A stretch of 64,000 nucleotides of DNA from an uncultured Kiritimatiellota bacterium (GCA_934635385.1 CAKTZI010000001.1:177166-241165); one strand, 5' to 3'; counted from the stretch's first letter, positions 31,990-41,713 are shown. Notes: generated by a model from the sequence alone, not told the origin. Translations and numbers: made by a program.

Positions 31990-32523
31990 ATGGACTGCAC
32001 ATCCGAGAAATGCCCGCACCGGGCGCTGATGGAGAAGGCGAGGGCCGCCTGTCTCTCCTGCGGCCACATCGCCCCGGCCGGCCATGGGGGCGTCGTCTCG
32101 TATGACGCCATGGGCGAGCGCGCGGTCGAGCGCGAGAGGCTGGACGCGGCGAAGATGCCGAGGGGGCAGGTCACGGCGCTTCCCGCCGACGTGGAGGAGC
32201 GCACGGCGGAGCTGTATCGCCGCTGGTGCGGGCTTGGCACGGTCGACGCCCTGCTTCTGCTCCATGTGAGCAACGGCGGAACATGCGCGAACTTCGGGGC
32301 GTACCTCGGTCGCGTGGCCAAGACTATAGCCGCCCTTGACGTCGGGCGCACAGCCTATCGCGCGACGGCGTGGGCGAAGTTCCAGAGGCTGGTCCGCAGG
32401 TTCGCCCCGTTCCTCAGGGGCAGGCTTCACGCATGGAACGACGGGCACGGGGGCGCGATCCGCAAGGAACGCGAGCGCGAGGACAGCCAGCCGTCGCTTT
32501 TCGACTGGGAGGCCGACGCATGA
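31990..32523 (+). CDS. Hypothetical prophage protein before terminase
   Basis: 177 residues. N-terminal CTSEKCPHRALMEKARAACLSC could bind zinc; the C-terminal half (LYRRWCGLGTVDALLLLHVS) is helical. Genes in this place often regulate late transcription, but there is no clear motif here. Confidence 0.55.
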   Translation: MDCTSEKCPHRALMEKARAACLSCGHIAPAGHGGVVSYDAMGERAVERERLDAAKMPRGQVTALPADVEERTAELYRRWCGLGTVDALLLLHVSNGGTCANFGAYLGRVAKTIAALDVGRTAYRATAWAKFQRLVRRFAPFLRGRLHAWNDGHGGAIRKEREREDSQPSLFDWEADA

Positions 32524-32701
32524 CGCAACGCATAATATATAGCAACCGGACCTCGCTTGTCAAGTTTTATGATGCGTCATGCCGTGAAATGGGCGGTTCT
32601 GGCGGCTTCGGTAGGTACTCCGCCCACCCCCTGAAGCCCCTTACGCCCAACGGCCGAGATGATGTAGGTCCACAGCGTCCCCACAATCTGACTTGATCCG
32701 A
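32524..32701 (+). other. Intergenic region before terminase
   Basis: 178 bp with no gene. It holds the stretch ATAATATATAGC and several Pro-like CCC runs; a cos/pac site or late promoter could be here, but no definite element is seen. Confidence 0.35.
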
Positions 32702-34708
32702 ATGGCAGACCGGCACATAAACCGAACGCTTGAGAGCGAGGCGCGGCGCAAGCGCGCGGAACGCGACGAGTCGTTCTCGATCGACGCGGAGGTCTCAGAG
32801 GCGCGGAAGCGCATCGACTGGAAGCGGCGGAAGCGGGCGGAGAAGTCGCTTGCGGCATGGCTGACTGCCTACGGCGTCGGGGTGTTCGTGGACGACCCGC
32901 CGCCGAAGCCGCACGGCGTGAAGATCCTCGCGGAGATGGAGGAGGCCGTCGGCTCTTCGCGTCCCTACCAGGTGCTGGTGGCGCGCGGCGGCGGCAAGAC
33001 CTCCTACACCGAGGCGGCGGTCGCCTACCTCATCGCGACGGGCCGAAAGCGGTTCTGCCTCATCTCGTCGATCAACGCGAAGCAGGCGCAGCAGATCCTC
33101 CGCGAGATCACGGCGGTCTTCACGGAGGAGCCGTTCGCGACGGACTACCCGGACATCGCCGTGCCGCTCCTGCTCCTGGACGGCCACGGGAGGCGGTCGC
33201 AGCGGTACGGGGGGCGGGACACGAAGGTGCGGCTCGTGACGGACGAGACGGCCCTTCCCGTCATCGTGGAGCGGGACGGCACGGCGTCCGCCGCGTCGGG
33301 CGCGTGCATCCGGGCGAAGGCCCTGAAGTCGGTGCGCGGCACGAAGAACGGGACGCAGCGGCCCGACCTCGTGGTGCTGGACGACCTCCAGACGCGCGAG
33401 GTCGCGGAGAACGAGGAGCGTGTGCAGGACGTGCTGAAGCTCATCCGGGGCGACGTGATGGGCCTAGCCGGCAAGGGCAAGGCGTCGGTTGTCTCGACGG
33501 CGACGACCATCGCGCCGGACGACGTGACGGTGCTGCTCGCCGCCGACCCGGCGTGGAAGACGACGCGCAACCCGGCGGTCGTCCGCTGGCCGGACGAGTG
33601 GGGGAATGAGGGGCACGGGCTTTGGGGCGAGTACTTCGCGCTCTTCGACGAGGAGAACGCGAACGACCTGCCGCACGGGCGGCGCGGCGGCTCGCTGTCC
33701 CTCTACCGCCGGAACCGCCGGGCGATGGACGCGGGGGCGGACATCCTCAACTGGGGGTATTTCGACCGCGATGGCGGCCAGGTGTCCGGCCTCCAGCGGC
33801 TCATGGACGCCTACCACCAGATGGGGAACGACGCGTTCATGGCCGAGTACCAGATGGAACCCGTGCGCAACGCATTCGCGGTGGACGTGACGGCCCGCCT
33901 CATCATGGGCCGTGTCCGCCCCGGCGTCCCCGCGTGTTCGGTCCCGCCCGGCACGGTGCTGACGGTGGCGGCGACGGACGTGAACCCCGCCTACGGCCTC
34001 ACGACGGCGGTCCTCACGTTCGACGTGAACCTGACGGGCCTCGTGACGGCCTACAAGGTGTTCCGCGTGAAGATCGACGGGCGGCAGAACGACGTCGCCT
34101 TCAACGCGGCGGTCACGCGCGCGCTCCACGCCCACGCGAAGGAGATTGCCGCGCTCGGCGTCAGGATTGACCGCTGGGGGATCGACGCGGGCGGGCGGCA
34201 GTTCAAGGCGGTGACGGCGTTCGCGCCGCTGGCGAAAGACCTCTACGGGCTTGACGCGACGGCAATGCTGGGGCGCGCGGGGCAGAACTGGAACCCGTTC
34301 GTGCGGAGCCGGACGCGGGACGCGCTCAACGGCACGGTTCCCTGCCGCGACGCGCAGGGGCGGCGGTGGCTGGCGTTCAACGCCGACCTCTTCAAGGAAA
34401 AGGCGCAGCTCGCGTGGAACACGGAACTCGGCGGCGACGGGGGGCTTTCGCTCTACGACGGCGGCGCGAACCATGCCGCGTTCGCCACGCAGGTCGCCAA
34501 CGAGCGGCTGGTCTCCAAGGTGAAGCTCCGCAAGCAGCGGGGCGACGGCGAGGAGCAGTACGCCTACACGTGGAAGACGAAGAACCCGCACGACTACGGC
34601 GACTGCCTGGCGATGTGCTACGCGCTCGCGGCGGCGGGCAACCTGACGGGCGACGGCGCGCCCGTGCGGAACGGGAAGCGAAGGAGGAAGGTCTACGATG
34701 GCGCGTAA
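32702..34708 (+). CDS. Terminase large subunit
   Basis: 668 residues. ATPase: Walker A VARGGGKTSYTEA and Walker B LVVLDDLQ. Nuclease: RNase H-like acidic residues in VAATDVNPAYG, RWGIDAGGRQ and HDYGDCLAMCYA. It packages phage DNA into the prohead. No separate small subunit was recognised; the small zinc-ribbon gene that follows and the frame at 34954 are candidates. The TTG at 32693 is an alternative start. Confidence 0.9.
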   Translation: MADRHINRTLESEARRKRAERDESFSIDAEVSEARKRIDWKRRKRAEKSLAAWLTAYGVGVFVDDPPPKPHGVKILAEMEEAVGSSRPYQVLVARGGGKTSYTEAAVAYLIATGRKRFCLISSINAKQAQQILREITAVFTEEPFATDYPDIAVPLLLLDGHGRRSQRYGGRDTKVRLVTDETALPVIVERDGTASAASGACIRAKALKSVRGTKNGTQRPDLVVLDDLQTREVAENEERVQDVLKLIRGDVMGLAGKGKASVVSTATTIAPDDVTVLLAADPAWKTTRNPAVVRWPDEWGNEGHGLWGEYFALFDEENANDLPHGRRGGSLSLYRRNRRAMDAGADILNWGYFDRDGGQVSGLQRLMDAYHQMGNDAFMAEYQMEPVRNAFAVDVTARLIMGRVRPGVPACSVPPGTVLTVAATDVNPAYGLTTAVLTFDVNLTGLVTAYKVFRVKIDGRQNDVAFNAAVTRALHAHAKEIAALGVRIDRWGIDAGGRQFKAVTAFAPLAKDLYGLDATAMLGRAGQNWNPFVRSRTRDALNGTVPCRDAQGRRWLAFNADLFKEKAQLAWNTELGGDGGLSLYDGGANHAAFATQVANERLVSKVKLRKQRGDGEEQYAYTWKTKNPHDYGDCLAMCYALAAAGNLTGDGAPVRNGKRRRKVYDGA

Positions 34709-34880
34709 TCGGCGAAAGGTCTACGGCGAGGCGGTCGAGGCGGCGGACGGCATACCGTGCCGGGACTGCGGATGCCGCCACTCCTACGTGGTGCGGACGG
34801 TGAAGATCGGCGCGACGGTGCGGCGGACGCGGCGGTGCCGCAACTGCGGGCGCGAGTTCTACACGACCGAGGGCGCGTGA
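34698..34880 (+). CDS. Small zinc-ribbon protein
   Basis: 60 residues. CRDCGC and CRNCGREFYT, spaced 23 residues, form a zinc ribbon. It overlaps the terminase by 11 bp. Possibly a late transcription or packaging cofactor. Confidence 0.65.
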   Translation: MARNRRKVYGEAVEAADGIPCRDCGCRHSYVVRTVKIGATVRRTRRCRNCGREFYTTEGA

Positions 34881-34923
34881 ACGGGGCGAAAGTGCTAGAT
34901 GTAGCAGCTGACCCCTTTTTTTC

Positions 34924-34945
34924 TTGCCGCGCAATGTGCTAACAT
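34924..34945 (+). promoter_or_regulatory. Possible late promoter
   Basis: After a short hairpin and CCCTTTTTTTC (34905-34921) there is TTGCCG at 34924 and TAACAT/TACACG around 34940-34948. Spacing is not standard, so this is weak. Confidence 0.3.
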
Positions 34946-34953
34946 ACACGCGC

Positions 34954-35196
34954 ATGGAAAAGAACCCCACAGAATCGGCGGCAGGGCCGGGCGTGTCAGA
35001 GACGCAACTTGCGGAGGCGGCGGCCTCGCCCGCCTCGTTCTCCGTGGACGGCCTCTCGCAGTCCAGCCGCTCCGTCTCCGAGCTGATCGAGGCCGACAAG
35101 TACCTGCGGAAGCGCGCCCGCGCGGCGGGACGGCGCCGCCATCCTCTCGCGGGCCTCGTCTCTCACCTCGTCCAGCCCGGCCCGTGCGACCGCTGA
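34954..35196 (+). CDS. Small head protein (gpW-like head-tail joining candidate)
   Basis: 80 residues. SFSVDGLSQSSRSVSELIEA followed by a basic helix resembles the small gpW-type proteins ('VDGVS..RRSL.EL') that sit between terminase and portal in lambda-like phages. Starts at an ATG after a leaderless-looking promoter zone. Confidence 0.5.
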   Translation: MEKNPTESAAGPGVSETQLAEAAASPASFSVDGLSQSSRSVSELIEADKYLRKRARAAGRRRHPLAGLVSHLVQPGPCDR

Positions 35197-35211
35197 AAAG
35201 ATCGAACACAG

Positions 35212-36810
35212 ATGGCCAAGCACCGCAGAGAATCGTTCGCCCCCGTCGCCGTCCGCGCCCGCTTCGACAACGCGCGCAACACGCCGGACACGGCCTCGCT
35301 CTTCCGCAACGTCGACTCGCTCGCGATCACGACGGCCCTCTCCCCCGCCGTGCGCAAGACCGTACGCGACCGCGCCCGCTACGTGGTCGCGAACTGCCCC
35401 TACGCGAAGTCGATGCTCGACACGTTCGTGACGCACGTCGTCGGGCCGTGGGCGTCCGTCTCCTTCCCGCGCGGCGGGATCGGCGAGGACCTGCGCAACG
35501 AGGTCACGGAGGCGTTCGACGCCTGGGCGATGGCCACGGACTTCTGGGAGAAGGTCAGGACGCTCCTCCGCGCGAAGGTGACGGACGGCGAGGCGTTCGC
35601 CCTGCTCGTCACCGACAGGGGGGCAGTCACGGCGGACAACCCCGTCACGCTGAACGTACGGCCCATCGAGTGCGACCGCGTGGAGTCCTACACCGAGACG
35701 GTCACGCGCGAGAACGAGTTCGACGGCATCCGCTTCGACGCGGACGGCCACCCCGTCTCCTACCGCGTCCTGAAGAGCCACCCCGGCGACTACCGGCTCG
35801 TGCGCAACGTGAAGTGGCGGGCGGGCGACTGGATCCGCGCCGCCAACGTCGTCCATTACTTCGACTGCATCCGGCCTGAGCAGGTGCGCGGCATCTCGGA
35901 CTTCGTGAGCGCGCTCGACATCCCCGCGCTCCAGAAGTCCTACCGCTCGTCCGTCGCCGAGACGGCGATCAACGCGGCCTCGGTCTCCGGCGTCCTCTCG
36001 ACGGACAACGTGCCGGAATGCTTCGACGACGACGACGCGTCCATCGGCAAGTGCGCGATGGAGGTGAAGCCCAACACGGTCTTCCAGATGCAGCGCGGCG
36101 CGTTCGTCACCTTGCCGGAGGGCTGGCATTTGTCGCAGCTCCAATCGGCCCAGCCGACCTCGCTCTACGCCGACTTCGTGCGCTCCCTCGTCGCGGAGAT
36201 GGCCGCGTGCCTCTCCATGCCCGTGAACATCGCCATGTGCGATTCCTCCCAGCACAACTTCGCGAGCGCGAAGCTCGACCACATGACCTACGGCGACAAG
36301 ATCGCCGCCGTGCGCGCCGCGCTCTCCGTCAAGGTCCTCGACCGCGTGTTCCTCAAGTGGCTGGAGGAGTACGCCGCCGTGCGCGGCGGCATCGGCCCGG
36401 ACGCGCTCGCCGCCCTCCGCAGGACGGAATGGCTCTTCACGGAGCGCGGAAACGCGGACGTGATGAAGGACGCGAGCGCGGACAACACGCGCCTCGGCAA
36501 CGGCACGACCACCCGCGCCGCGCTCTACGCGAAGGACGGGCGCGACTGGCGGCGCGAGACCGACCAGGCCCTCGACGAGTACGCCTACATCCTGAGGCGC
36601 TGGCGCGAGAACTGCGCCGCGAACGGGCTGCCGGACGACACCCCCTGCCCGATCCTCTCCGGCGGCGGCGCGGCGAAGCCCGCCCCGACCGAGGACATGC
36701 TCGAGCACGACGCCGAGAAGAAGCCGCAGAAGGGCAAGGACGGCAAGGCCCGCGCCGCGCAAGGGGGCGGCGATGGGCATTTGACAGCGAGTCCAATTGC
36801 GAGGAGATGA
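35212..36810 (+). CDS. Portal protein (lambda family)
   Basis: 532 residues of the lambda gpB-type portal: RDRARYVVANCPYAKSMLDT at the N-terminus, VVGPW, LNVRPIECDRVES, the dodecamer stem region around FVSALDIPALQKSYRSS, and SMPVNIAMCDSSQHNFASAK. It forms the DNA channel at one capsid vertex. The C-terminal tail is Lys/Ala-rich. The protease-capsid gene starts five bases after its stop. Confidence 0.9.
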   Translation: MAKHRRESFAPVAVRARFDNARNTPDTASLFRNVDSLAITTALSPAVRKTVRDRARYVVANCPYAKSMLDTFVTHVVGPWASVSFPRGGIGEDLRNEVTEAFDAWAMATDFWEKVRTLLRAKVTDGEAFALLVTDRGAVTADNPVTLNVRPIECDRVESYTETVTRENEFDGIRFDADGHPVSYRVLKSHPGDYRLVRNVKWRAGDWIRAANVVHYFDCIRPEQVRGISDFVSALDIPALQKSYRSSVAETAINAASVSGVLSTDNVPECFDDDDASIGKCAMEVKPNTVFQMQRGAFVTLPEGWHLSQLQSAQPTSLYADFVRSLVAEMAACLSMPVNIAMCDSSQHNFASAKLDHMTYGDKIAAVRAALSVKVLDRVFLKWLEEYAAVRGGIGPDALAALRRTEWLFTERGNADVMKDASADNTRLGNGTTTRAALYAKDGRDWRRETDQALDEYAYILRRWRENCAANGLPDDTPCPILSGGGAAKPAPTEDMLEHDAEKKPQKGKDGKARAAQGGGDGHLTASPIARR

Positions 36811-36814
36811 AGAA

Positions 36815-38713
36815 ATGACGAAAGTCGAGAAAGCAGACTACCCGAAGGGAACGCTCGCCGCGACCGGACAGGTCGCGCTCGTCGCCGCATCTGCGGGCGA
36901 GGGCGGCGCGGAGGATTCCGGCGCAAACCGCAAGATGCGCATCGCCGCCTACAACGGCGGCCTCATGGACGTCGGCTGGGGCCGTCCCGTCGGCGTCGAG
37001 CTCGCGGGCCTCTCGTGGCGCGCGGACAATGCCGTCCCGATCCTCTGCCAGCACAAGGCCCATTCGCTCGACGCGATCTGCGGACAGGCCACGAAGATCG
37101 CCCACGACGGCAAGGCGCTCACGCTGGAGGCCGACTTCATGCCCGTTTCGGACGACGCGAAGAAAGTCTTTGCGCTCGCAAAGGCGGGCTTCCGCTTCCA
37201 GGCGTCCGTCGGCATCACGCCGACCGAGGCCTTCCGCCTCGCCGAGGACGAGTCCGCCACGCTCAACGGCGCGGAGGTGTCCGGCCCGTGCTACATCGTC
37301 CGCGCCGGAGTCCTGAACGAAGTTTCCATCGTCCCGCTGGGGGCCGATGGGTCAACGCAGACGGCTATCGCGGCCGCCGCACACACAGACAAGGAGGGCA
37401 TCATGCCTGAAGAGAAGAACAAGCCGGTGGAGGCCGCAAAGCCGACCGACGCCGCAACCGTGGAGGCCGCGCAGAACGCAGAGCGCGAGCGCGTCGCCTC
37501 CGTCATCGCCGCGTGCAAGGGGCACGACGACGTCATGGCCCAGGCCGTCAAGGAGGGCTGGACCGCCGAACGCGCCGAGCTCGCCTGCCTGAAGGCCGAG
37601 AAGGCCGCAGCCGAAAAGGCGAAGATCGAGGCGGAGCGCCCCGCCGCGCCGTCCATCATCAATCTCCGCGCCGCCGCGCCGAAGGACGCCAAGACCGTCG
37701 CCGCCGCCGCGTGCATGGGCGCCGCGATGCGCGAAAGCACCCTTGAGGCGCAGTTCAAGGGCGTCGACCTCGACGCCGCGCGCGACCTCGGCGTCACGCG
37801 CCTCTCCGACGTGTTCGCCGCGTTCGGCTACGAGTACCGCCCCGGCAACGACGCGAGCATGTCCAAGGCGATCCGCGCCGCGTTCTCGAACGCAGACATC
37901 CCGAACGTCCTCTCGAACGTCGCGCACAAGTTCGCGCTTGCGGGCTTCGGCGCGGTCGGCGAGGACTGGCGCAAGGTGTCCCGCGCGATCCCGGTGACGG
38001 ACTTCAAGGCCGTCAAGGGCGTGCGACTCGTCATGGGCGGCTTGCTGAAGCCTCTCGCGAAGGGCGGCGAACTGCGGCACGTGGACCTCTCCGACGAGGC
38101 CCGCACGATCCAGGCCGCGACCAAGGGGTCGATCATCGGCATCACCCGCGAAGACCTCATCAACGACGACCTCGGCGTGCTGTCGGCGATCCCGGAGCGC
38201 TTCGGCCAGATGGCGGGCCGCACGATCAACCGCGACGTGTTCGCCGCGCTCACGGGCGTCGCCGCGTCCGACTTCGGCGCGAACACCACGGGCGCGCTCA
38301 CCCTCGACAACCTCGCGGCCGCCTACGCGCTCGCGATGGGCATCAGGGACGCGAACGGCGACCCCATCGGCCCCATGCCCGACAAGATCCTCTGCTCGCC
38401 GTCCAACCTCATCACGGCGCGCGGCATCTACCAGCTCGAGCGCATCACCATCGGCTCGAAGTCCTACGTGGACAACACGATGCGCAACCTGCTCGAGCCG
38501 CTCTCGTCCCCGTACCTCTCCGGCACGGCCTACTGGCTGTTCAACTCGGCGTTCCCGCTCGTGGACGTCGCGTTCCTCAACGGCGTGCAGGCCCCCGTCA
38601 TCGAGACGGCCAACGCGGACTTCAGCCAGCTCGGCATCGAGATGCGCTGCTACTTCGACTACGGCGCCGCCGCCGGCGAGGTCAAGGCCGCGCTCTACTC
38701 GACGGGCGCGTAA
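36815..38713 (+). CDS. Prohead protease-major capsid fusion protein
   Basis: 632 residues. Residues about 30-190 are an HK97-type prohead protease (His in PILCQHKAHSLDAICG; Ser in FQASVGITP). A hinge full of Glu/Ala/Lys (scaffold-like) follows, then the capsid part with LSDVFAAFGYEYRPGND, ITREDLINDDLGVLSAIPERF and DKILCSPSNLITA. ATG 36815 has GAGGAGATGAAG before it. A second strong start inside (37403) could give the capsid protein alone. Confidence 0.88.
   Translation: MTKVEKADYPKGTLAATGQVALVAASAGEGGAEDSGANRKMRIAAYNGGLMDVGWGRPVGVELAGLSWRADNAVPILCQHKAHSLDAICGQATKIAHDGKALTLEADFMPVSDDAKKVFALAKAGFRFQASVGITPTEAFRLAEDESATLNGAEVSGPCYIVRAGVLNEVSIVPLGADGSTQTAIAAAAHTDKEGIMPEEKNKPVEAAKPTDAATVEAAQNAERERVASVIAACKGHDDVMAQAVKEGWTAERAELACLKAEKAAAEKAKIEAERPAAPSIINLRAAAPKDAKTVAAAACMGAAMRESTLEAQFKGVDLDAARDLGVTRLSDVFAAFGYEYRPGNDASMSKAIRAAFSNADIPNVLSNVAHKFALAGFGAVGEDWRKVSRAIPVTDFKAVKGVRLVMGGLLKPLAKGGELRHVDLSDEARTIQAATKGSIIGITREDLINDDLGVLSAIPERFGQMAGRTINRDVFAALTGVAASDFGANTTGALTLDNLAAAYALAMGIRDANGDPIGPMPDKILCSPSNLITARGIYQLERITIGSKSYVDNTMRNLLEPLSSPYLSGTAYWLFNSAFPLVDVAFLNGVQAPVIETANADFSQLGIEMRCYFDYGAAAGEVKAALYSTGA
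37391..37405 (+). promoter_or_regulatory. Internal ribosome-binding site and in-frame start
   Basis: AAGGAGGG followed by GCATC and ATG (37403-37405) in the frame of the fusion gene. It would give a 436-residue product beginning MPEEKNKPVEAAKP, that is scaffold-like hinge plus capsid without protease, as lambda does with C and Nu3. Confidence 0.7.
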
Positions 38714-38794
38714 ACCCCTTGCGGGCGCGGCGGTTTCCTGTCTTTTCGCCGCGCCCGCATTCTTCAACTTCCACAACCGAAAGGAAAAACCATC

Positions 38795-39142
38795 ATGGCT
38801 ATCACGAAGAACTCCGCGAAGTTCCGCAAGCGCGGCGATACGCTGGAATACACCCCTTCCGCCGCCGTCGCGGCGGGCTCCCTCATCGTCGTCAACAAGC
38901 TCGTATGCCTTGCGCAATGGCCCATCGCCAAGGGCGAGGCCGGCGCGCTGAAGGTGCTGCAGCGCGGCGAGGTCGTCGAGGTGACGGTGGACGAGGCGCT
39001 CGGCGCGACCGATGCCGGCACGGCGATCTACGTCACGTCCGCCGGCCTCGTCACCGCGACCGCGACAAGCAACACGCTCGTCGGCTACGCCGCCGCCGCC
39101 ATCGGCGCGAACGACACCACGTTCGAGGTCGTCTGCGCCTGA
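38795..39142 (+). CDS. DUF2190 family capsid-associated protein
   Basis: 115 residues, nearly all short beta strands: AAGSLIVVNKLVCLAQWPIA, RGEVVEVTVDEALGA, TDAGTAIYVTS. DUF2190 proteins follow the capsid gene and are thought to be capsid decoration proteins. RBS GAAAGGAAAAACC. Confidence 0.82.
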   Translation: MAITKNSAKFRKRGDTLEYTPSAAVAAGSLIVVNKLVCLAQWPIAKGEAGALKVLQRGEVVEVTVDEALGATDAGTAIYVTSAGLVTATATSNTLVGYAAAAIGANDTTFEVVCA

Positions 39143-39168
39143 CGGCGCGGACGCATGGGGGAACGCCG

Positions 39169-39777
39169 ATGCGCAAGCCGTCCGAATACGTCGCCGCCGC
39201 CCTTCGCGGCCTCCGCGCTGGGTCACTGGCGGGGAACGCCGCGAGGATGTCGCACGGCGAATGCGTCGCCACGGTCACGCGCGTCGGCTCGACCCTGCGC
39301 GGCGAGGACGCCCTGACGGCAGACGCGCCAGCCGAGGCCGTCCGCGTCCTCGCGCTTGCGGACGATTTCCCAGGCGTCCGCAAGGGCGAGCCGGTCGACC
39401 TCGACGGCTCCCTGCACGTCGTCACGTCCGCGCGGCGCGACGCCTCCGGCGCGTCCGTCACGGTGGGGCTTTCCGCCGCGTTCGGGCGCTTCTGCGCCGC
39501 CTGCTCCCGCAAGGGGCGGTCGTTCCCTGTCCCCGTCCTCGCGCTGGAGGACGCCGCGCTGCCGTCCGCCTACGCGGACGCCGCCGCGCCCGCGTCCGGC
39601 CAGACGTGGACGGTCTGCGCCCCCGCGTCCGAATGGCCGGAGCCGACGCCGCCGCAGGTCGGCGACGAGATCAGGCTCGACGCGCCGTCCGGCGAAGTGC
39701 GGCTCCGCGTCGCCTCCGCCGTCCGCAGCGGCGCGTGGTGGACGCTCCGCGCGCGTCCGAGGGGGGCGGCATGGTAG
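39169..39777 (+). CDS. Head completion-type protein, candidate
   Basis: 202 residues of alternating strands and turns (FPGVRKGEPVDLDGSLHVVT; VGDEIRLDAPSGEVRLRV). It sits between the decoration protein and the gp10-like protein, where head-tail connector proteins usually lie. No firm family match. Confidence 0.55.
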   Translation: MRKPSEYVAAALRGLRAGSLAGNAARMSHGECVATVTRVGSTLRGEDALTADAPAEAVRVLALADDFPGVRKGEPVDLDGSLHVVTSARRDASGASVTVGLSAAFGRFCAACSRKGRSFPVPVLALEDAALPSAYADAAAPASGQTWTVCAPASEWPEPTPPQVGDEIRLDAPSGEVRLRVASAVRSGAWWTLRARPRGAAW

Positions 39778-40475
39778 GCGTCTCCGTGCAGGTCGACAGG
39801 GTCGCCATGCAGCGCCTCGCGGACGTGCTTTCGCGCGTCGAGCGCGAGACGCCCGGACGCCTCGCCACCGAGACGCGCCGCGCCGCCCTCTACCTCTGCC
39901 GCGCGCTGAAGAAGCGCACGCGCAAGGCCCCGAAGCGCGTCCCGAAGGCCGAATGGCGCGCCGAGCCGTCCGCCAACCCGCCGCGCTACGCCCACTCCAA
40001 CTCGAAGGGCCACGCGCTCCTCCGCCGCTGGACGCTCTGGCGCAGGCTGGGGACGCCCGACGCCTACGCGCGCGACCACTTCGTCTACACGCGGGCGCAC
40101 CGCGCGAAGAACGGGAAGATGGTCGGCAAGCGCGCCGCAGAGGAGATCCGCGAACTTCTCAGGCTGCACGGCGGCATCCCGAACGCGGGCCTCGCCAAGG
40201 CCTCCTGGGGCTGGGTCGCCAAGCGGCTCTACAGCGCCGCGTCCGATGGCGAGATCATGGTCGCCTGGCGCACGAAGAAGTGGATTCGCGACCCGCGCCG
40301 CGCAGTCGCGGGGGCGTTCGCGCGCCTCCCGAACGGCGGCGCGGCCCAGATCGTCAACGCGCTCGACTACATCCTCGCCGCCACGCCGCCCGCCGTCGTC
40401 GGCGAGGCCATTCTCGCCGCCGCCAACAGGCTGGAGCACAACATCAAGAGCCACATCGAAAGGGCCGTCAAGTGA
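39771..40475 (+). CDS. Tail completion protein candidate (gp10/gpZ-like)
   Basis: 234 residues, basic, with LADVLSRVERETPGRLATET at the N-terminus and the YAHSNSKGHALLRRWTLWRR middle. Position before the tail terminator and strong basic character fit HK97 gp10/lambda gpZ-type tail completion proteins; the family cannot be fixed by eye. Overlaps both neighbours. Confidence 0.55.
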   Translation: MVGVSVQVDRVAMQRLADVLSRVERETPGRLATETRRAALYLCRALKKRTRKAPKRVPKAEWRAEPSANPPRYAHSNSKGHALLRRWTLWRRLGTPDAYARDHFVYTRAHRAKNGKMVGKRAAEEIRELLRLHGGIPNAGLAKASWGWVAKRLYSAASDGEIMVAWRTKKWIRDPRRAVAGAFARLPNGGAAQIVNALDYILAATPPAVVGEAILAAANRLEHNIKSHIERAVK

Positions 40476-40930
40476 AGGAGCCGGAGGAAATCGTCGAGGC
40501 GCGCATCGTCGCGTTCCTGTCCGCCGCCCTGCCGTCCGTGCAGGTCGTCGGCGCGCTCACGCCAGTCGAGGAAGACCCGAAGCGGTCGGACGACACGTCC
40601 GTCTCCGTCTTCGTCGATCTCGCCGAGCAGTCTCTCGACTTCATCGGCCCGAACGTCCCGCTCGTCCTCTCCGTCCGCGCGACCGTGCATTTCGCGAACG
40701 CGGACGATGCGACCGGCGCGGGCTTCCGCGACGTCTGCCGTGCCGTCCGCGCCGCGCTCCTGCCGCTTCTCGGCGACGGGTGCGCCGCGCTCGGCGGCGA
40801 CGGCTTCAGCTGCGACGCCTTCGTCCTCAACTCGACATCGACCGCTTTCGACGCCGACGCCGAACTCGGCGGCTTGGCGAAAACCTACAGCGCGACCGTC
40901 TCCGGCCGCTTCACATCCAAGGAGGCATAA
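40472..40930 (+). CDS. Tail terminator-like protein
   Basis: 152 residues starting at GTG (GTGA overlap). VEARIVAFLSAALPSVQVVG, then beta strands LVLSVRATVHF and a final strand KTYSATVSGRF. The alpha/beta layout and gene order match lambda gpU-type terminators that cap the tail tube. Confidence 0.6.
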   Translation: MKEPEEIVEARIVAFLSAALPSVQVVGALTPVEEDPKRSDDTSVSVFVDLAEQSLDFIGPNVPLVLSVRATVHFANADDATGAGFRDVCRAVRAALLPLLGDGCAALGGDGFSCDAFVLNSTSTAFDADAELGGLAKTYSATVSGRFTSKEA

Positions 40931-40936
40931 AGCATC

Positions 40937-41701
40937 ATGGCCAACGCAACATTCAACGCCGGGATCGACTACTTCGGCCTCGGCACGTCTTCCTCGAACG
41001 CCCTCAAGGTCACGTCCTCGAGCGAGAACCGCTCGATGCAGTCCGCAAGCGGCGCGAACCTCTACGGCGACGCCGCCGTGGTCGACTCCTGGGGCGAGAC
41101 CGCCGCGCCGTCCGCCGAGTACGCGGTCGTCGCCGCGCTCACGCAGGCGACGTTCCCGGACCTCGGCACCGTCCACACGGTGGACGGCATCGAGAAGCCC
41201 GTCGTCCTCGGCGGCGTCAGGATATCCACGAAGAGCGGCAGCGCGCCGACGGTCAGCGTGTCCGGCCAGATGGTGCAGTCCGGCGCCACGCAGCTGCGCA
41301 AGTATGTGCTGCCGACCTTCTCGCTCACGCCGCGCCACCGCGCGCAGGACTTCATGGGCCTCTGCTCCATCAAGAAGGGGTCGACCGCCGCCGATCCCGT
41401 CGAGGACTACGGCCTTGAGGGCGTGGACGCGGACTTCCCCATCGCCTTCACGCTCGCGCAGCCGAAGGGCGAGGTCGTCAACTACGATTTGCATGGCGAC
41501 ATGGCGACCTGCTCCTTCACGATGAACTGGTACGCCTCGACCGCCCCCACGGTCGCGCTCACGTCGGCGGCCACCGCGCTCGGCGCGACGCTCTCCGCGC
41601 CGCTCGCGAAGTCGTGCCCGGAGGGCGGCTACACCCAGTACACGTGGACGGCCTCGTTCCCGATGAAGGGCGAGGAAGTCACGTCCACGTCCGGCTCGTA
41701 A
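40937..41701 (+). CDS. Major tail (tube) protein
   Basis: 254 residues, strand-rich. It begins NATFNAGIDYFGLG, has an insertion DYGLEGVDADFPIAFTLAQP in the middle, and ends with SFPMKGEEVTSTSGS. It lies directly between the tail terminator and the tail assembly chaperone, the standard place of the tail tube protein. Confidence 0.7.
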   Translation: MANATFNAGIDYFGLGTSSSNALKVTSSSENRSMQSASGANLYGDAAVVDSWGETAAPSAEYAVVAALTQATFPDLGTVHTVDGIEKPVVLGGVRISTKSGSAPTVSVSGQMVQSGATQLRKYVLPTFSLTPRHRAQDFMGLCSIKKGSTAADPVEDYGLEGVDADFPIAFTLAQPKGEVVNYDLHGDMATCSFTMNWYASTAPTVALTSAATALGATLSAPLAKSCPEGGYTQYTWTASFPMKGEEVTSTSGS

Positions 41702-41713
41702 GGGGGGCGCGGC

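Noticed and set aside
32524..32701. Possible tRNA or small RNA before terminase
   Set aside because: No cloverleaf with matching acceptor and T-loop could be formed and no promoter-terminator pair is visible.
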